Below, piece after piece: positions 1-8,010 of a stretch of DNA of 42,475 nt; within the stretch, counting starts at the first letter, position 1, and every line of letters starts with the position of its first letter. Origin of the DNA: Pontibacter harenae. Its GTDB lineage: Bacteria > Bacteroidota > Bacteroidia > Cytophagales > Hymenobacteraceae. Both the position numbers and the translations under genes were made by a program. The notes below the pieces were generated by a model, which did no database searches, was not told the origin of the DNA, and saw nothing but the letters and a program-made list of their open reading frames with translations. The stretch spans positions 1 to 42,475 of the forward strand of contig NZ_JAJJWH010000039.1 of assembly GCF_020907245.1 (NCBI RefSeq). Direction: 5' to 3'.

Positions 1-101
1 TAATACTCCTAATCCTTTGACACAGTTTGTTTTACAGCCTCACAAGTTAAGCAGCATATGGTTCAAAAGCCCGCACTTTCAGCACCTTAAAAACTTAAAC
101 C

Positions 102-1766
102 TTACTCCTCGCGCTTTGGTGAGCCAGCCGCCATAAGTATGTTTTGCACGTTCTCATGCTTTGTATAATCTATGGCAGCTTTGCCTGCGTTGTCAAGGGC
201 TTTCACGTTTGCTCCTGCCTGAAGCAAGGCTACAATTACTTCGAAGTTGGCATTCATTTCGCATGCCAGCATCAAGGCTGTTTTCCCTTCGGCATTAGTT
301 ATGTTAGGGTCAGCACCTGCGCTTATCAGCTTATCAAGCTCCATGATGCCTATGTGTTGGCCTATGGTGGCCTGCAAGGCCTGTGCTAAGGCCGTGTTGC
401 CCTCTTTATCTTTCATGTTAGGATCGGCCCCTTTGCCCAGAAGTATATCCAATAGAAGCACCTGCTCTTGCTCAAAGAATTCTGAACGCACTCTTGTACT
501 ACCCACTACAAAATGAAGAGCTGTTTTACCGTCTGCATCCTGGGCGTTTATCTTAGCACCGCGCTCTAGCAGCTGGTTAACCATTTCGATACGCACATCA
601 GGTTCATAAATCACGCCATAATCTTCCAGCAGCATCGGAATGTAAATGGCATGCATCAAAGGTGTACGGTTTCTCAGGTCATCCCCAAATTCTTCGGGTG
701 TTGCTAAGGTATTCACGTCTGCACCCGCTGTAAAAGCACGCTTCATCATGTCTGGGCTACGCGTAATGGAGGCAACCACCAGCTTCTCGTCTGGTGTCAT
801 GTTCATGTACTTTAGCTGCTCGTAAGCACTTACACTGCCTTTCGAAATTGCTTTTCGGTACAGCTTACGTGCCTCATCCAGCTTCACCTCTCCCAGGTTA
901 CCCTCTTCATATAAGAGACCCAGGGTATAGGTTGCTTCTCTATCTCCAGCGTCTATACCCTTTTTCAAGAATTCAACTGCTTTTCCTTTATCTTGCGTTA
1001 CACCTTCTTCGTCTAAATACATATTAGCCAGGAAAGTATAGGCTACAACGTCATTCTTTAATGCAGCTCGATTCAGGTAATTAAAAGCAAGGCCCATGTC
1101 TTTCATTTCGCCATAACCTGTGTAGTACATGCTCCCTAAAATCCTGTTAGAGAAAGCATCGCCCTCCACTGCCTTTTCTCGTATGGCAACGGCAGCGGTA
1201 CGCATGTGCTGCAAAAAGCGCTGCTTATCCTCATCGGTTCGCAGTACCATCAGCTCTGCTAAACCCAAATGCCCCAGCAGGCTATTCTCGTCTACAGCTT
1301 TTTGAAAGTAGTAGCGCGCCGAGTCTTTACTAGCAGAAAAATACTTATAAGCATTCTGCACCTCATTTATCGAATCTATTTGGATGGTATCATACTTCAG
1401 TTCGCGGTACTGGTGCATGCGGCCCAGAAAATAGTAGGCATCATGATCTCCCTCCTCTATAGCAGTCCTGAATTTTTCCTGCGCTTCTTTAAACTTAAGG
1501 CTCGTATAGTATCTTAATCCTTCCTGGGTCGCAGCGCTTCGCCAGATAATTCTGGTATTCTTATCTTGAGAAGGAACAGGTTTGGCAGTGGCCATGCCTA
1601 CTGGCTTTGTGTTAGCACTTGCAGGTGCAGGACTTACAGGTTTTGCAGCAGTGCCAGGTTTAGTTGTCACCGTTTTACTGCTAGTACTTTTAGTTACTGG
1701 TTTGGTCTGAGCTATAATTAGCTGGCAAACGGAAACCATTGTTAAAGTCAGTAATAATTTCTTCAT
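102..1766 (-). CDS. Secreted Sel1-repeat and ankyrin-repeat protein
   Basis: About 554 residues from the ATG at 1766. I chose this start, rather than an in-frame one 25 codons upstream, because it gives a clean signal peptide (MKKLLLTLTMVSVCQLIIAQ). After a Thr/Pro/Ala/Lys-rich linker to about residue 65 come TPR/Sel1-like helical repeats (motifs such as LGSMYYTGYGE, LANMYLDEEGV, LGLLYEEGN), then four to five ankyrin repeats to the C terminus (RTPLMHAI, GKTALHFV, GNTALAQAL, GKTALMLAC). Both repeat types are protein-binding scaffolds, so the protein is probably a periplasmic or surface scaffold; no catalytic motif is visible. It is divergent from the helicase gene at 2069. Partner and pathway cannot be read from the sequence. 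Confidence 0.85.
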   Translation of the reverse strand: MKKLLLTLTMVSVCQLIIAQTKPVTKSTSSKTVTTKPGTAAKPVSPAPASANTKPVGMATAKPVPSQDKNTRIIWRSAATQEGLRYYTSLKFKEAQEKFRTAIEEGDHDAYYFLGRMHQYRELKYDTIQIDSINEVQNAYKYFSASKDSARYYFQKAVDENSLLGHLGLAELMVLRTDEDKQRFLQHMRTAAVAIREKAVEGDAFSNRILGSMYYTGYGEMKDMGLAFNYLNRAALKNDVVAYTFLANMYLDEEGVTQDKGKAVEFLKKGIDAGDREATYTLGLLYEEGNLGEVKLDEARKLYRKAISKGSVSAYEQLKYMNMTPDEKLVVASITRSPDMMKRAFTAGADVNTLATPEEFGDDLRNRTPLMHAIYIPMLLEDYGVIYEPDVRIEMVNQLLERGAKINAQDADGKTALHFVVGSTRVRSEFFEQEQVLLLDILLGKGADPNMKDKEGNTALAQALQATIGQHIGIMELDKLISAGADPNITNAEGKTALMLACEMNANFEVIVALLQAGANVKALDNAGKAAIDYTKHENVQNILMAAGSPKREE

Positions 1767-2068
1767 ATTCGGTGCTTTTGCGCTCTTCTGCTGTTTAATC
1801 AAAACCTCTTTTCTCGTAATTATTAGCTTGTAAAAATACACTTATATCCTCCCGAATCAAAGGTGTTGAACCATATAGGCAAGCTTAGGCGTTTCTTTGG
1901 GCCAGATGTGGCGCCTCCCCTCAACGCTTTCGCCTTCATAAGTGTTCAATCTATAAAGCTTTACAACTATACTTACACTTGTCGTGCCAAAAGTGTGGTT
2001 GCCATTCTGAAAACGAAATTGAATTCGTAAATTGCAATGATTTTAAAGACGCACGCGGAAGAGAAGAA
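1767..2068. other. Divergent spacer without a gene
   Basis: 302 bases between the divergent ankyrin gene and the helicase gene. It must hold both promoters, but I see no convincing TAnnTTTG box; TACACTTG near 1974 is one mismatch away and lacks a clear upstream TTG. Both neighbouring reading frames extend into it, but the extensions look non-coding. Confidence 0.5.
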
Positions 2069-4318
2069 ATGGATTTTATTAGTTTATTAAACGAATCACA
2101 AAGCCAGGCTGTACTGCACACCGAAGGACCAGCCATGATTATAGCGGGTGCAGGCTCAGGCAAAACAAGAGTACTAACCTACCGTATCGCCAACCTGATT
2201 AGCCAGGGTATAGACCCTTTTAATATATTGGCCTTGACCTTTACGAACAAGGCAGCTAAAGAAATGCGCCACCGTATTGAAAAGGTAATCGGCAACGAGG
2301 CGAAAAACATCTGGATGGGCACGTTTCACTCTGTGTTTTCACGTATTCTTCGTGCCGAGGCGGACAAAATCGGCTACCCAAAAAGTTTTACAATTTACGA
2401 TTCAGACGATTCCAAAACACTTATTCGCAACATTGTGAAGGAGATGAACCTGGATGATAAGCTGTACAAGCCAAACGTGGTGCTAGGCCGTATTTCTGCC
2501 GCCAAAAATAAACTGATCTCTGTAAGGCAGTACCTAAGCGATGCTGTGATTCAGGCCGATGACGAAGCTGCTATGCGCCCGAAAATCGGGAAGATCTATG
2601 AAATGTATCAAAAACGCTGCTTTGCTGCTGGGGCTATGGATTTCGACGATCTTCTTTTCAACACCAATGTGCTTTTTAAAGATCATCCAGATGCGCTGAA
2701 TAAATACCAGAATATTTTCAAGTTTGTGATGGTGGATGAGTATCAGGATACAAACTATTCACAGTACCTGATTACACGCAAACTGGCGGCTCAAAACCGT
2801 AACATTGTGGTGGTGGGCGACGACGCGCAGTCAATTTACGCTTTCCGTGGAGCTGATATCCAGAACATCCTCAACTTTGAGCGCGACTACCCAGAGCTGC
2901 AGGTGTTTAAACTAGAGCAGAACTACAGATCTACCAAAAACATTGTGCATGCGGCCAATTCTGTTATTAAAAATAACACGGCTCAGCTGCGTAAAGACGT
3001 TTTTACAGATAATGAGCAAGGCCCGCTGATTGAGGTAATTAAAGCAAACTCAGACAATGAAGAAGGCAAGCTAGTGGCTACCACCATTTTCGAAGAGAAA
3101 ATGAACAACCACCTTTCCTACGATGATTTTGCAATCCTTTACCGCACCAACGCGCAGTCGCGGGCGATGGAAGAAGCACTGCGCCGCATGAACATCAAGT
3201 ATAAGATTATCGGTGGCCTTTCTTTTTATCAGCGTAAAGAAATAAAAGACCTGATTGCGTATCTGCGCCTGACGGTGAACCCGAACGACGAGCAGGCCCT
3301 GCGTCGCGTTATTAATTACCCAAAACGCGGTATTGGCGAAACAACGGAGGCCAAAATATTTGTGACGGCCGAGGAAATGAACCATACGGTTTGGGAAATA
3401 GTGCAGCACGCGAGCCAGGTTTTAGGCAACCGTGTGGGTACGGCCATCGAGAATTTCTCGATCATGATAAAAGACTTCGCCCGCATTGCCGACAATAGCG
3501 ATGCCTTTGAGGTTGCCAAGCACGTAGCCAAGCACTCTGGCATAGTAGATGACCTATACCAGGACAAAACCGTAGAGGGTCTGGCCCGTTACGAGAACAT
3601 ACAGGAGCTGCTGAACGGTATAAAAGAGTATGTCGATGATCCTGAAAGAGAAGACAAAAGCCTTTCAGCTTTCCTGCAGGACATTGCTTTAATTACAGAC
3701 GCAGATACAAAAGCCGATGATGATGGCGAGTTTGTAACGCTGATGACGATTCACTCGGCCAAAGGTCTGGAGTTTAAGAACGTGTTTATAGTGGGCATGG
3801 AAGAAAACCTCTTCCCTAGCCAAATGATGCTAAACTCACGTGCCGACCTGGAAGAGGAACGCCGCTTATTTTATGTGGCTATTACCCGTGCTGAGAAGCG
3901 GCTTTACCTTACCTACGCCACCAGCCGCTATCAGTGGGGCAACCTGCGTGCTTGCGAAAAAAGCAGGTTCCTGGATGAAATTGATCCAAAATACATTAAC
4001 TTTAAATACGGCGAAAATACAGGCGGCGGCGGAGGCGCTTTCGAACGTGTACTGCAACGCAAGAGCAGCATAGGTGCCTTAGTTACGCCGCCGCCACGTA
4101 AGCAAGCGGCCACTGCCTATACTGCCCCGGCAGATTTCAAGCCAAGCGATACCTCTAACCTAGCGGCAGGCATGAAGGTAGAGCACCCTAAATTCGGTTT
4201 CGGCGTAGTATCTAAAATAGATAGCCAGGGCAACAGCATCAAAGCCATCATCGACTTTGAAGAAGTAGGCGAAAAGACGCTGCTCCTGAGCTTTGCCAAA
4301 CTACGCATACATGAGTAA
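2069..4318 (+). CDS. pcrA: ATP-dependent DNA helicase PcrA/UvrD (superfamily 1A)
   Basis: A 3'-5' DNA helicase acting in repair and replication restart; 749 residues from the ATG at 2069, close to the family's usual length. Helicase motifs in order: Walker A AGAGSGKT (Lys32), motif Ia TFTNKAAKEM, motif II VDEYQDTN, motif III GDDAQSIYAFRGAD, motif IV QNYRSTKNI, motif V TIHSAKGLEF and motif VI YVAITRAEKR. The C-terminal Tudor-like module typical of PcrA follows a low-complexity linker and ends the protein (VEHPKFGFGVV to the end). The reading frame is open 30 codons further up and starts with a Cys-rich peptide, but family members begin within a few residues of the LNESQSQAV box, and a purine-rich stretch precedes the 2069 ATG. 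Family assignment is firm; PcrA versus UvrD naming is convention. Confidence 0.95.
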   Translation: MDFISLLNESQSQAVLHTEGPAMIIAGAGSGKTRVLTYRIANLISQGIDPFNILALTFTNKAAKEMRHRIEKVIGNEAKNIWMGTFHSVFSRILRAEADKIGYPKSFTIYDSDDSKTLIRNIVKEMNLDDKLYKPNVVLGRISAAKNKLISVRQYLSDAVIQADDEAAMRPKIGKIYEMYQKRCFAAGAMDFDDLLFNTNVLFKDHPDALNKYQNIFKFVMVDEYQDTNYSQYLITRKLAAQNRNIVVVGDDAQSIYAFRGADIQNILNFERDYPELQVFKLEQNYRSTKNIVHAANSVIKNNTAQLRKDVFTDNEQGPLIEVIKANSDNEEGKLVATTIFEEKMNNHLSYDDFAILYRTNAQSRAMEEALRRMNIKYKIIGGLSFYQRKEIKDLIAYLRLTVNPNDEQALRRVINYPKRGIGETTEAKIFVTAEEMNHTVWEIVQHASQVLGNRVGTAIENFSIMIKDFARIADNSDAFEVAKHVAKHSGIVDDLYQDKTVEGLARYENIQELLNGIKEYVDDPEREDKSLSAFLQDIALITDADTKADDDGEFVTLMTIHSAKGLEFKNVFIVGMEENLFPSQMMLNSRADLEEERRLFYVAITRAEKRLYLTYATSRYQWGNLRACEKSRFLDEIDPKYINFKYGENTGGGGGAFERVLQRKSSIGALVTPPPRKQAATAYTAPADFKPSDTSNLAAGMKVEHPKFGFGVVSKIDSQGNSIKAIIDFEEVGEKTLLLSFAKLRIHE

Positions 4319-4500
4319 TTACGAGATAAGAATTACGAATTAAGAGTGAATTAGAAGCTAGTTCGAACAGCCGTTATATCGGTCTGCCTCTCTTTATATA
4401 TTCATTTATAACTATAATTCTTAATTCGTGATTTTTAATTTTTAATTCTTAATTCGTAATTCGTAATTCGTAATTCTTAATTCGTAATTCGTAATTGATA
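4319..4500. repeat. Low-complexity AATTCGTAATTC array with inverted partner
   Basis: The spacer between pcrA and the DUF4290 gene is nearly all repeat. From about 4436 to 4497 the words TTAATTCG, TAATTCG and TAATTCTT alternate. At 4328-4347 the same words occur on the opposite strand (GAATTACGAATTAAGAG), so the two ends can pair in a long imperfect stem around a 90-base centre. No terminator with a U-run is obvious. Confidence 0.7.
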
Positions 4501-4502
4501 TA

Positions 4503-5171
4503 ATGGAAGCTAGTACCACCTTTAAACAAGACCTGCTGCTGCGCGAATATGGCAGAAATGTGCAGGACCTTGTAAATTACATACTAAAAGTAGAAGACAG
4601 ATCTGAGCGCACGCGTTTATCGCAGTTGCTCATAAACCTTATGGCAAAGCTGAACCCGCAGCTGCGCGACACACAGGATTTTCAGCAGAAGCTTTGGAAC
4701 CACTTGTTTGTTATGTCTGGCTCTAAGCTTGATGTAGACGCTCCTTACCCGCTCAGCGCTATGGAGTACCTAAACGACAAGCCTCAGAAGATGGAGTACC
4801 CACTAAACACGCCAAAGTTTAAGCACTATGGCAAAAATGTGGAGCTTTTGGTGCAGCGCGCTACCGAACTCGAAGATGAAAAAGAGCGTGAAGCCGCCAT
4901 TATCTCTTTAGGTAAGCTGATGAAAACTTTATACAGGTCTTACAACAAGGATAGCATTACAGATGATGTGATCTTAACCGACATCAAACAAATATCCAAA
5001 GGTAAATTGGATATTGACCTGAGCTATGTAGAAAGCAACAACCTGTTCGAATCGAATGCAAAACCGCAGCAGCAGGATAACCAGCGTAGCCAACAGCAAA
5101 GCCGCAACGACAATCGTAATGATAGCCGCGGCAGAAAAAACGTAAGATCTTCCAACCAAAGAAATAAATAA
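4503..5171 (+). CDS. DUF4290 family protein, function unknown
   Basis: 222 residues. Residues 1 to about 180 match my recollection of DUF4290, a Bacteroidota-specific cytoplasmic family: LLLREYGRNVQDLVNYI near the N terminus, a central LWNHLFVMSG and a second related block KHYGKNVELLVQRATEL, suggesting an internal duplication of a helical unit. The last 40 residues are Gln/Asn/Arg/Ser-rich and probably disordered, with basic character that could bind nucleic acid. The stop is five bases before murA, so the two genes are surely co-transcribed; the DUF4290-murA pairing is, to my knowledge, conserved in Bacteroidota and hints at an envelope-related role. No catalytic motif is visible. Confidence 0.88.
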   Translation: MEASTTFKQDLLLREYGRNVQDLVNYILKVEDRSERTRLSQLLINLMAKLNPQLRDTQDFQQKLWNHLFVMSGSKLDVDAPYPLSAMEYLNDKPQKMEYPLNTPKFKHYGKNVELLVQRATELEDEKEREAAIISLGKLMKTLYRSYNKDSITDDVILTDIKQISKGKLDIDLSYVESNNLFESNAKPQQQDNQRSQQQSRNDNRNDSRGRKNVRSSNQRNK

Positions 5172-5176
5172 TATTA

Positions 5177-6481
5177 ATGGCTTCTCTCGAAGTAAAAGGC
5201 GGCGCTAAGCTTAAAGGCGACATTTACCCTCAGGGTGCTAAAAACGAAGCACTACAAATACTATGTGCAGTATTGCTTACCTCTGAGCCAGTTACAATTT
5301 CCAATATCCCCAACATCCGCGATGTAAACAAGCTGATAGAGCTTTTGATTGATTTGGGTGTGGTTGTCGAAAAACAATCAGAAGACACGTATACTTTCCG
5401 TGCAGAGAACCTGAACCTGGAGTACCTGGAAACAGAGAGTTTTGTAGAACAAGGCCGTGCCATCAGAGGTTCTGTTATGATTGTGGGCCCGATGCTGGCG
5501 CGTTATGGTCAGGCTAAAATGCCAAAGCCAGGTGGCGACAAAATTGGTCGCCGCAGATTAGATACACACTTTATAGCTTTCGAAAAACTGGGTGCCAAGT
5601 TTAGCTATGACACTCAGGATAGCTTCTTCAACGTTACCGCCGACAAGCTAAAAGGTGCTTATATGCTTCTGGACGAAGCCTCTGTAACTGGTACAGCCAA
5701 CATCTTGATGGCAGCTGTACTGGCCGAAGGCACCACTACCATTTACAATGCTGCTTGCGAACCTTATGTGCAGCAGCTTTGCCGTATGCTGAACCGTATG
5801 GGCGCAAAAATCAGCGGAGTTGGTTCTAACCTGCTGGTTATTGAGGGCGTTGAGCAATTAGGCGGCACCGAACACCGCATGCTGCCCGATATGATCGAAA
5901 TTGGTTCTTTTATTGGCTTGGCAGCCATGACGGGTTCTGAAATAACGATTAAGAATTGCCAAATACCTGAGTTGGGCCTTATACCAGAAACGTTCCAGCG
6001 CCTGGGCATTAAAATGGAATTCCGTGATGACGACATTTACATTCCTGCGCAAGACCATTACGAAGTAGATACCTACATTGATGGTAGCATCCTGAACATC
6101 TCGGACCATACCTGGCCAGGACTTACTCCTGACCTACTAAGTGTGGCACTGGTAACGGCTACGCAGGCTAAAGGTACAGTGCTGGTACACCAGAAGATGT
6201 TCGAGAGCCGCCTCTTCTTTGTAGACAAACTGATTGACATGGGTGCTCAAATCATTTTATGCGATCCGCACCGTGCTACTGTAATCGGCCAGAACAATCA
6301 AATTCCGTTGCGCGGCATCCGCATGACTTCTCCTGACATTCGTGCTGGGGTTGCTCTCCTTATTGCAGCCCTCTCTGCAGAAGGAACCAGTATTATCGAC
6401 AACGTGGAGCAGATTGACCGCGGTTACCAAAACATTGATGGCCGCCTAAATGCCATTGGCGCACAGATCAGGAGACTGTAA
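5177..6481 (+). CDS. murA: UDP-N-acetylglucosamine 1-carboxyvinyltransferase MurA (Cys to Asp variant)
   Basis: 434 residues, full length. Transfers enolpyruvate from PEP to UDP-GlcNAc, the first committed step of peptidoglycan synthesis, in the cytoplasm. The EPSP-synthase fold is supported by the N-terminal GAKNEALQILCAVLL (Lys22-Asn23), the active loop GPMLARYGQ and PGGDKIGRRRLDTH, DMIEIGSFIGLAAMTG and SPDIRAGVALLIAAL. In the active loop the usual catalytic Cys (Cys115 in E. coli) is Asp121 here. Cys-to-Asp MurA enzymes are active and insensitive to fosfomycin (established for mycobacteria and Chlamydia). The gene follows DUF4290 by five bases and ends at a strong terminator. Confidence 0.96.
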   Translation: MASLEVKGGAKLKGDIYPQGAKNEALQILCAVLLTSEPVTISNIPNIRDVNKLIELLIDLGVVVEKQSEDTYTFRAENLNLEYLETESFVEQGRAIRGSVMIVGPMLARYGQAKMPKPGGDKIGRRRLDTHFIAFEKLGAKFSYDTQDSFFNVTADKLKGAYMLLDEASVTGTANILMAAVLAEGTTTIYNAACEPYVQQLCRMLNRMGAKISGVGSNLLVIEGVEQLGGTEHRMLPDMIEIGSFIGLAAMTGSEITIKNCQIPELGLIPETFQRLGIKMEFRDDDIYIPAQDHYEVDTYIDGSILNISDHTWPGLTPDLLSVALVTATQAKGTVLVHQKMFESRLFFVDKLIDMGAQIILCDPHRATVIGQNNQIPLRGIRMTSPDIRAGVALLIAALSAEGTSIIDNVEQIDRGYQNIDGRLNAIGAQIRRL

Positions 6482-6506
6482 CTGTAGTCAAAAATCAACA
6501 AATAGT

Positions 6507-6543
6507 AAAAGAGGCTGTTCCGATTACTCGGGCAGCCTCTTTT
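6507..6543 (+). terminator. Rho-independent terminator after murA
   Basis: An 11-bp perfect stem (AAAAGAGGCTG with CAGCCTCTTTT) and a 15-base loop, ending in TTTT and AT-rich sequence. It closes the DUF4290-murA transcript; the insertion sequence starts nine bases further on. Confidence 0.85.
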
Positions 6544-6551
6544 AATTTTAT

Positions 6552-6576
6552 TGTTCCGTCCTGAAATAGGTTGACA
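6552..6576 (+). repeat. Left terminal inverted repeat of the IS
   Basis: Starts TGTTCCGTCCTG. It matches the reverse complement of 7900-7924 at 23 of 25 positions, including an identical inner 20 bases. Confidence 0.88.
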
Positions 6577-6592
6577 GCTAACTCAGGAAAAG

Positions 6593-7000
6593 ATGCAAAA
6601 AGCTGAAGGGAAAAAAAGCAAGCGCACGCAGCGGGATTACACGCTGGGCTTTAAACTGCAGGTCGTGGCCGAGGTCGAGCGCGGGGACCTGACGTATAAA
6701 CAAGCCCAGAAGAAGTACGGCATTCAGGGAAGAAGCACGGTGCTGGTTTGGCTCAGAAAACACGGAAAGCAGACCTGGTCTGCAACAGCAAGTGACAAAG
6801 CGATGGACAACACACCCAACCAAAGGATAAAGGAGCTCGAGGCGCAACTGGCAGAGGCCCAGGAGCGGGCCAGGCAGGCAGAACTGAAGGCAAAGCTGCT
6901 GGACACGCTCATCGACGTGGCCGAGGGGGAGTTCGGCTTCGAGATCAGAAAAAGGCCTTCACCCAAACAGTCGAGCGCTTCGCAGCGCAGGAAGAAATGA
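6593..7000 (+). CDS. IS3-family transposase subunit OrfA
   Basis: 135 residues. An N-terminal helix-turn-helix (TLGFKLQVVAEVERGDLTYK, then YGIQGRSTVLVWLRKHG, about residues 13-55) is the DNA-binding part that recognises the IS ends. A Leu/Glu/Ala-rich coiled coil (about residues 75-110) is the multimerisation region typical of IS3 OrfA. The last four bases overlap the OrfB start as ATGA, and the OrfB frame is open upstream through this gene's end, so OrfA may also be made as part of an OrfAB fusion by -1 frameshifting. Confidence 0.92.
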   Translation: MQKAEGKKSKRTQRDYTLGFKLQVVAEVERGDLTYKQAQKKYGIQGRSTVLVWLRKHGKQTWSATASDKAMDNTPNQRIKELEAQLAEAQERARQAELKAKLLDTLIDVAEGEFGFEIRKRPSPKQSSASQRRKK

Positions 7001-7896
7001 GCATCAGCCGCTCCTGCCAGCTGTTTGGGTACACGAGGCAGGCCTACTACAAGCGCAGGAAGGTGAGAACGGGAAACGAGCTGGAAGAGCAGCAGGTACT
7101 GGAGCTGGTGCAGGAGAAGCGCCTGAAGATGCCGCGCCTGGGCACCAGAAAGCTGCACTTCCTGCTACAGGATGGGTTTGCGGAAAGTAATCTGAAGATA
7201 GGCAGGGACAGGCTCTTCACGCTGCTGGGCAGCAACCGCCTGCTCATCAGGCCCAGGAAGAGCTATGTGAAGACCACAGACTCAAAGCACTGGCTGCGCA
7301 GACACAAGAACCTGGTGGAGGAGCTGGAGATTACCCGTCCCGAGCAGGTCTTCGTCTCGGACATCACCTATGTGTACACCGACCAGGGCTACAGCTACCT
7401 CTCCCTGGTCTCGGATGCCTATTCAAAGCAGATCATGGGTTATTGCCTGGCCCGTGACCTGAAGGCAGAGGGACCGCTGCAGGCGCTCGGGATGGCCATT
7501 GGAAACAGGAAGTACAGCCATCCGCTCATCCACCACTCCGACAGGGGGCTGCAGTACTGCTGCGCTGATTACCAGCAGGCACTGGTGCAGGCGGGCATCA
7601 GGCCCAGCATGACGGAGCAGTACGACCCTTACCAGAATGCGGTGGCCGAGCGTATCAACGGCATCCTCAAGGATGAGTTCTTTATCGGTGACGGCTTTGG
7701 CAGCCATCAGCAGGCAGAAAAGGTGATAGAGGAGTCCATCGCTGTTTACAACAACCTTAGGCCACACCAGAGCTGCCGCCTTCTGACACCAAGGCAGATG
7801 CACAGCCAGCAAAAAGTGGAGATGGTGAAATGGAAAAAGAAAGCCTCCAAAGCACAGGCTTTGGAGGCTAAGGATAAAGTGGTAATTTTAAACTAA
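6997..7896 (+). CDS. IS3-family transposase subunit OrfB (DDE integrase)
   Basis: 299 residues with an rve-type integrase core that catalyses strand transfer. The acidic triad is visible: Asp122 (VSDITYV), Asp182 (HHSDRGLQY) and Glu218 (NAVAERING), with 35 residues between the second Asp and the Glu as in IS3. An HTH_21-like region (MPRLGTRKLHFLL, about residues 45-95) precedes it. It ends near LRPHQSCRLLTPRQMH, the usual C-terminal block. The frame is uninterrupted and all catalytic residues are present, so the element is probably still active. It starts on the ATGA overlap in the -1 frame relative to OrfA. Confidence 0.94.
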   Translation: MSISRSCQLFGYTRQAYYKRRKVRTGNELEEQQVLELVQEKRLKMPRLGTRKLHFLLQDGFAESNLKIGRDRLFTLLGSNRLLIRPRKSYVKTTDSKHWLRRHKNLVEELEITRPEQVFVSDITYVYTDQGYSYLSLVSDAYSKQIMGYCLARDLKAEGPLQALGMAIGNRKYSHPLIHHSDRGLQYCCADYQQALVQAGIRPSMTEQYDPYQNAVAERINGILKDEFFIGDGFGSHQQAEKVIEESIAVYNNLRPHQSCRLLTPRQMHSQQKVEMVKWKKKASKAQALEAKDKVVILN

Positions 7897-7899
7897 TCT

Positions 7900-7924
7900 T
7901 GTCAACCTATTTCAGGACGAGACA
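7900..7924 (-). repeat. Right terminal inverted repeat of the IS
   Basis: Inverted partner of 6552-6576, with the inner 20 bases identical; it lies four bases after the OrfB stop codon. Confidence 0.88.
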
Positions 7925-7963
7925 ACAAGGTTACAAAGTAAATCCCTCGCTAAAGCATAAAAA

Positions 7964-7995
7964 CCGCTGCTGATTCGTAAATACATTAGCAGCGG
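7964..7995 (-). terminator. Terminator of the THUMP methyltransferase gene
   Basis: The stem CCGCTGCTGAT with ATTAGCAGCGG has one mismatch and a 10-base loop. Read on the minus strand it is followed by TTTTTATG, a usable U-run. It lies 15 bases past the stop of the gene at 8011. Confidence 0.8.
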
Positions 7996-8010
7996 CTGTA
8001 TAGTTATTGT

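Larger units (their letters stand above)
6552..7924 (+). mobile_element. Complete IS3-family insertion sequence (about 1373 bp)
   Basis: Two overlapping transposase frames are bounded by imperfect 25-bp terminal inverted repeats at 6552-6576 and 7900-7924. Both begin TGT; positions 4 and 5 differ and the inner 20 bp are identical. The element is visibly more GC-rich than the flanking genes, as expected for a recent arrival. It sits between the convergent terminators of murA and the methyltransferase gene and disrupts nothing. I see no target duplication with these ends (TAT on the left, ACA on the right), so either the exact termini are a few bases off or the duplication has been lost. A relic of the same kind of end lies at 31813-31950. 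Confidence 0.9.

Noticed and set aside
1979..2068. N-terminal extension of the helicase with a Cys-rich start (SCQKCGC), suggestive of a metal site
   Set aside because: Helicases of this family begin next to the LNESQSQAV box, and a good ATG with purine-rich upstream sequence is at 2069; the extension is probably chance.
4436..4500. CRISPR-like array
   Set aside because: The words are short, overlapping and AT-rich, with no regular unique spacers and no cas genes in the window.
6549..7927. A 3-bp target duplication flanking the IS
   Set aside because: TAT on the left and ACA on the right do not match with the termini I can define.
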